From assembly GCF_024158915.1 (NCBI RefSeq), contig NZ_JAMZGF010000009.1:62001-126000 (forward strand): DNA of 64,000 nucleotides, given 5' to 3'. The notes beneath the pieces were generated by a model. The model saw nothing but the letters and a program-made list of their open reading frames with translations, searched no databases and was not told the DNA's origin. Made by a program: the position numbers and the translations under genes. The DNA is from Chryseobacterium sp. S0630 (GTDB taxonomy: Bacteria > Bacteroidota > Bacteroidia > Flavobacteriales > Weeksellaceae). Within the stretch, counting starts at the first letter, position 1. Every line of letters begins with the position of its first letter. Shown here piece after piece: positions 61,133 through 64,000 of this stretch.

Positions 61133-62188
61133 TTAACCAAAATAAGTTCCTGATTCCTGTCTTGCTTTAAGATGTGCTTTTGCAAGCATTGCTCTTTTTC
61201 CTTCCGGGCTATAGTCTAAATAGCTCTTACCGTCTTCACAATCAAGATCAAATCCCATTTCTTTTGTAATTTCTTTTAAGTCTTCGATGTGCATTTTTGT
61301 AGTGTACTCGTCTCCGGTGTGCGGGCAAACCTGCATCCCTCTGCGTTTTCCTTCAATTTTATAAATATTGGCTCCTACCTGCGCAGGTCTTTGGAAAATG
61401 TGAAAGAACTTCCCAAAAGGAATCCACATCAGAAACAGCGCTACGGTAATAGCATGTGTAATTGCCATAAACTGGCTCATTTTCCCTTCCAGAAAGGAAT
61501 AATCAAACCAAATTCCCAACCCTGTAACAGAAACAGCTACAAGCAAGATCAGTGGCAGCCAGTCTCTCTCAAACCACTGGGTGGCAATCTGTCCTTCGTC
61601 TACAAATCTTCTGTGCATCATGATCAGACATCCGATAATGACCATAATTGCAGTCCAGACCAGAATATGAAATAATATGACGGCCATTATTGTATTGAGA
61701 GGGAAAGTCATCACTGTAAAGCCCATCATATGGGTTTCATACATATCAGTAGTTCCTTCCTTTAGCGTGAAATGCATCCACCCGAATGTTAATCCAAATG
61801 TTACTGCAAAAGATATAAGACATCCTGTAGCTAAAAGAAAATGCCCAAACCATCTCGCCTTTCCTCTTGGAAGAATAAACCTTTGAAATAAAATATTACG
61901 GACCGATAAAAGGATCACTTCTTTCATGTATATGGGATAATCTTTACTGAAAATAAATTCCCATGTGCGCTTCCAATATTTCTGTGTGGCCGGACGCTGT
62001 TTCCATACAGAATGGTGATACACCACTCCAAAAGTCATACTGATGGTTCCGAAGAAATAAATAATTAACGCTGCATCAAAGTTTTGAAGATTAACAGACC
62101 CTATTACTGTCATAGCGATGACCGTTAAGGTTGCCATAATGGCATTAATGAATGCTTTCCTGTTGATATTTGTAAAAATGCTGAACAT
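61133..62188 (-). CDS. Membrane cytochrome b-like subunit (NarI-like)
   Basis: 351 residues with five to seven hydrophobic helices, and His residues placed in or near them: [65 protein letters not shown] and KFFHIFQ, enough for two b hemes. A polar C-terminal tail of about 70 residues follows. It resembles nitrate reductase gamma / heterodisulfide reductase E-like proteins. It would take electrons from quinol. First gene of the operon, with promoter box 62248-62255 in the leader. Confidence 0.75.
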   Translation of the reverse strand: MFSIFTNINRKAFINAIMATLTVIAMTVIGSVNLQNFDAALIIYFFGTISMTFGVVYHHSVWKQRPATQKYWKRTWEFIFSKDYPIYMKEVILLSVRNILFQRFILPRGKARWFGHFLLATGCLISFAVTFGLTFGWMHFTLKEGTTDMYETHMMGFTVMTFPLNTIMAVILFHILVWTAIMVIIGCLIMMHRRFVDEGQIATQWFERDWLPLILLVAVSVTGLGIWFDYSFLEGKMSQFMAITHAITVALFLMWIPFGKFFHIFQRPAQVGANIYKIEGKRRGMQVCPHTGDEYTTKMHIEDLKEITKEMGFDLDCEDGKSYLDYSPEGKRAMLAKAHLKARQESGTYFG

Positions 62189-62247
62189 CTTTTATGTTTT
62201 TAATAGTTACTCATGAATTATTAAAGAGAAACTATACTATTCTTAAG

Positions 62248-62255
62248 CAAAGATA
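62248..62255 (-). promoter_or_regulatory. Promoter -7 box of the oxidoreductase/molybdenum operon
   Basis: On the minus strand TATCTTTG fits TAnnTTTG, 59 bases before the first start codon. The -33 region has no perfect TTG, which suggests that an activator is required. Confidence 0.55.
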
Positions 62256-62264
62256 CAGCAATGA

Positions 62265-62300
62265 AATTTTAAATAAGACATTTTTATCTTATTTAAAATT
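62265..62300. promoter_or_regulatory. 36-bp inverted repeat, candidate operator
   Basis: AATTTTAAATAAGA (62265-62278) and TCTTATTTAAAATT (62287-62300) are perfect 14-bp arms around CATTTTTA. It lies 9 bases upstream of the -7 box and so spans the -33 position of the operon promoter. It is a good candidate site for a regulator of the whole molybdenum block. Confidence 0.65.
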
Positions 62301-62364
62301 ATTCAAAATAATTTCCCTGATTTTAAAACGCAAACTCTTAATATACAGCAAATTACAACAAGCA

Positions 62365-62376
62365 TGATTTATATCA
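62365..62376. promoter_or_regulatory. FNR/Crp-like box
   Basis: TGAT-TTAT-ATCA, the core of the Fnr consensus TTGAT-N4-ATCAA, about 110 bases upstream of the -7 box. A single 8-base match could be chance in AT-rich DNA. Nothing else is visible between 62301 and 62545. Confidence 0.3.
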
Positions 62377-62545
62377 CCTTACCATTCTACTTTAAAGCAA
62401 GCTCAACAAATAGCTACAGTCTAAATAAGAAACATTGGAATTATCTTTAGTTAAAACATTATCATAGAGATATGCTTTGATTTTGTATAAAATGTTGGGT
62501 ATTTTTTTGTTTTAAAATTTTTGATTGATTGAATGGCAGACTAAA

Positions 62546-62578
62546 AAACCTCACAGATTTTGGAAATCTGTGAGGTTT
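62546..62578 (-). terminator. Minus-strand terminator with 15-bp stem
   Basis: AAACCTCACAGATTT (62546-62560) and AAATCTGTGAGGTTT (62564-62578) are perfect arms around TGG. On the minus strand TTTTTT follows, so it would end transcripts coming from the partial gene at 63.4 kb. Such CCTCACAG hairpins are also common dispersed elements in flavobacteria. Confidence 0.7.
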
Positions 62579-62730
62579 CACATTCATTATATTAACCTGA
62601 GTTTGGATTAAAAATTCCTGATTCAGATGGTTTTGAAGCTGGGAGATGGAAGAAGGAAGACATGAAGATCATCAACAATGGCTATTTCTCTTTTTCAAGA
62701 GGGAAATTGTTTAAACTTATCGGAAATCTA

Positions 62731-62852
62731 TTAAAACCATGAAGAAGGATTAAGAAATAAAGTATAGTTAAGATAAATCATTCTGATTTTTAAGCGTAAA
62801 GCGAAGCTTATCTTAATACTCTTAAACTCTTATTACATCTTAACGGTTCAAA
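62731..62852. repeat. Palindromic intergenic repeat, copy D (tandem array 1/3)
   Basis: Begins TTAAAACCATGAAGAAGGAT, ends CATCTTAACGGTTCA. The core is AAGTATAGTTAAGAT ... TCATTCTGATTTTTAAGC ... AAAGCGAAGCTTATCTTAATACTC. First of three tandem copies with a period of about 208-210 bases. The spacer after it carries the hairpin AAAACAGTTCA/TGAACTGTTTT (62884-62912). Confidence 0.85.
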
Positions 62853-62940
62853 AATAAAAGTTTAATTCATAGTATATAAAGAAAAAACAGTTCACGATTT
62901 CTGAACTGTTTTTTTTGAAGTTATTTAAATATAGGATATA

Positions 62941-63062
62941 TAAACCATTAAGAAGGATTAAGAAAAAAAGTATAGTTAAGATGAATCATTCTGACTTTTA
63001 AGCTTAAAGCGAAGCTTATCTTAACACTCTTAAACTCTTATTATATCTTAACGGTTCAAAAA
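62941..63062. repeat. Palindromic intergenic repeat, copy E (tandem array 2/3)
   Basis: Same unit as copy D. TAAACCATTAAGAAGGATTA opens it and ATATCTTAACGGTTCAAA closes it. Internal hairpin TAAGCTT-AAAGCG-AAGCTTA is perfect here. It is followed by the same AAAACAGTTCA/TGAACTGTTTT hairpin (63091-63119). Confidence 0.85.
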
Positions 63063-63150
63063 GAAAAGTTTAATTCATAGTATATAAAGAAAAACAGTTC
63101 AGGATTTCTGAACTGTTTTTTTTATTGGAGTTATTTAAATATAGGATTTA

Positions 63151-63270
63151 TAAACCATTAAGAAGGATTAAGAAATAAAGTATAATTAAGATGAATCATT
63201 CTGATTTTTAAGCTTAAAGCGTAGCTTATCTTAATACTCTTAAACTCTTATTATATCTTAACGGTTCAAA
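63151..63270. repeat. Palindromic intergenic repeat, copy F (tandem array 3/3)
   Basis: Third tandem copy; one base of the core differs (AAAGCGTAGCTTA, breaking the internal hairpin by one pair). No ACAGTTC hairpin follows. The rest of the region to 63378 is AT-rich with no visible gene; the whole gap 62189-63378 is non-coding. Confidence 0.85.
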
Positions 63271-63378
63271 AAAGAAAAGTTTAAAAAAGTTTAGTATTTA
63301 CTTGTGAAGAGGCTGTAATTTTATACTAAAAATAATAACCTCCATCCTATTTCCTCCTGCTTTCCAGCCTTCAATCTA

Positions 63379-64000
63379 TTATTTATATCGGGTAATGGTA
63401 AATAATCCAAAAGTATTATTATGCCCTAAACCATCATCAGCAGACACGAGTGACCATGTTCCAATATAAAACCGAACACTTCCATCTGTAGTATCGTGAA
63501 TAAGAATATTGGCGTTGACATATTCACTACTCCCGTTTGTACTAAAGCCAAATCCATCATTTCCATCAATTCTGTTGCAAACCGCTCCAGGCCGCAACCA
63601 ACTTCCTGCTCCAGAATAGATATTAGCGTCCTGAGTAGAAAGTGCATTAAGGCTATAAAACACCGGAGATGAAGAGGTATTAACAAATTTAGGTGACGGC
63701 CATGCTCCTGTATATCCTCCTGAAGCAATATCCATTCGTAATGCTCCATTAGGTCCAAAATTTACAAAGCCGCTGGTACTTCCTGCTGCTTCAGAGAGAA
63801 ACAAATAATTTACAGTCTGAAAATTTGTAAGTGCTTTACCGTTCATCCAAGTCTTGTTACTTCCTGCTGAGCCTGCAATAAATGATGGGGTAGGAACACT
63901 AATTACCGCTGTTCGGGTTTCTCCCACATTTAAATCTGTGGTAGATGTGGTGGTTCCTCCATCAGCTTTTAAAACCACCCATTGTGCCCCATCCCAATAA
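63379..64000 (-). CDS. Surface or adhesin-like protein, C-terminal part
   Basis: The C-terminal 207 codons; the 5' part lies beyond the right edge, and the frame is open to base 64000 (YWDGAQWVVLKADGG). The WDGxQWV start and a C1q/head-fibre-like beta-sandwich (VGETRTAVISVPTPSFIAGS; GFVNFGPNGALRMDIASGGYTG; VRFYIGTWSLVSADDGLGHNNTFGLFTITRYK) are common in Bacteroidota surface and tail-fibre-like proteins of unknown function. No T9SS sorting domain is seen at the end. Confidence 0.6.
   Translation of the reverse strand, partial: YWDGAQWVVLKADGGTTTSTTDLNVGETRTAVISVPTPSFIAGSAGSNKTWMNGKALTNFQTVNYLFLSEAAGSTSGFVNFGPNGALRMDIASGGYTGAWPSPKFVNTSSSPVFYSLNALSTQDANIYSGAGSWLRPGAVCNRIDGNDGFGFSTNGSSEYVNANILIHDTTDGSVRFYIGTWSLVSADDGLGHNNTFGLFTITRYK

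Noticed and set aside
62731..63270. CRISPR-like or satellite array
   Set aside because: Units of about 210 bp with nested palindromes and dispersed single copies elsewhere; fits an intergenic element family, not CRISPR.

Overview
The window looks like chromosomal DNA of a flavobacterium close to Chryseobacterium (Bacteroidota). The signs are: low G+C with AT-rich gaps; several TonB-dependent receptors; type IX secretion (T9SS) C-terminal sorting domains; FecR/ECF-sigma signalling; gene starts without clear Shine-Dalgarno sequences; and many promoters of the Bacteroidota form TTG-N17-19-TAnnTTTG (for example at both tRNA-Lys genes and the superoxide dismutase gene). No phage, transposase, rRNA or CRISPR array was found.

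Layout. 1-4.2 kb: the 5' end of a Na+/solute symporter, a secreted zincin-like protein, a JmjC/cupin-like oxygenase, a membrane protein and a TetR regulator with a palindromic operator. 4.4-8.3 kb: a TonB-dependent receptor and a beta-propeller phytase lipoprotein, probably for phosphate scavenging. 8.5-12.4 kb: a UvrA-like double-ABC protein divergent from a MarR regulator with a near-perfect 29-bp palindrome between them, then a fatty acid hydroxylase-family membrane enzyme. 12.6-22.7 kb: a cell-surface signalling locus (ECF sigma, FecR, 1095-residue STN-type receptor, beta-helix lipoprotein, T9SS cargo, lipoprotein, S41 protease). 23-28.1 kb: a HAD phosphatase, a SufR-like Fe-S regulator, and divergently a redox operon (superoxide dismutase, DUF2480, FMN reductase, ferredoxin-NADP reductase, two ferredoxins). 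28.1-36 kb: ketopantoate reductase, Crp/Fnr regulator, methyltransferase, AraC regulator, TetX-like monooxygenase, and a large T9SS reprolysin protease. 36-40 kb: a candidate small RNA and two tandem transmembrane TPR-HTH regulators. 40-46 kb: GNAT, hydrolases, an AraC regulator, two nearly identical tRNA-Lys loci exactly 3500 bp apart, a 53-codon small gene and an Rrf2 remnant.

46.2-62.2 kb is one long minus-strand molybdenum block. Transcription would run from a diheme-type membrane subunit, a NapA/NarB-like molybdopterin oxidoreductase, a four-cluster ferredoxin subunit, a Rieske protein and a small membrane protein into moaA, a sulfite-oxidase-fold lipoprotein, moeA, a ModE-like regulator, mobA, a TonB-dependent receptor, moaD, a MoeB-like activator, moaE and a moaC-mogA/moaB fusion, and then, past a repeat element, into modABC. 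The cluster thus carries molybdate uptake, molybdenum cofactor synthesis and the enzyme that uses the cofactor, probably a nitrate reductase. Both ModC and ModE lack the usual molybdate-binding domains.

The most striking signals are: a CAAC-N6-GTTG operator inside 12-bp perfect arms over the dismutase promoter beside a SufR-like gene; a TonB receptor inside the molybdenum operon; a 14-bp-arm inverted repeat upstream of the oxidoreductase operon; an orphan promoter-plus-terminator pair that predicts a small RNA of about 80 nt; and a family of nested palindromic intergenic repeats (six copies, three of them in tandem).
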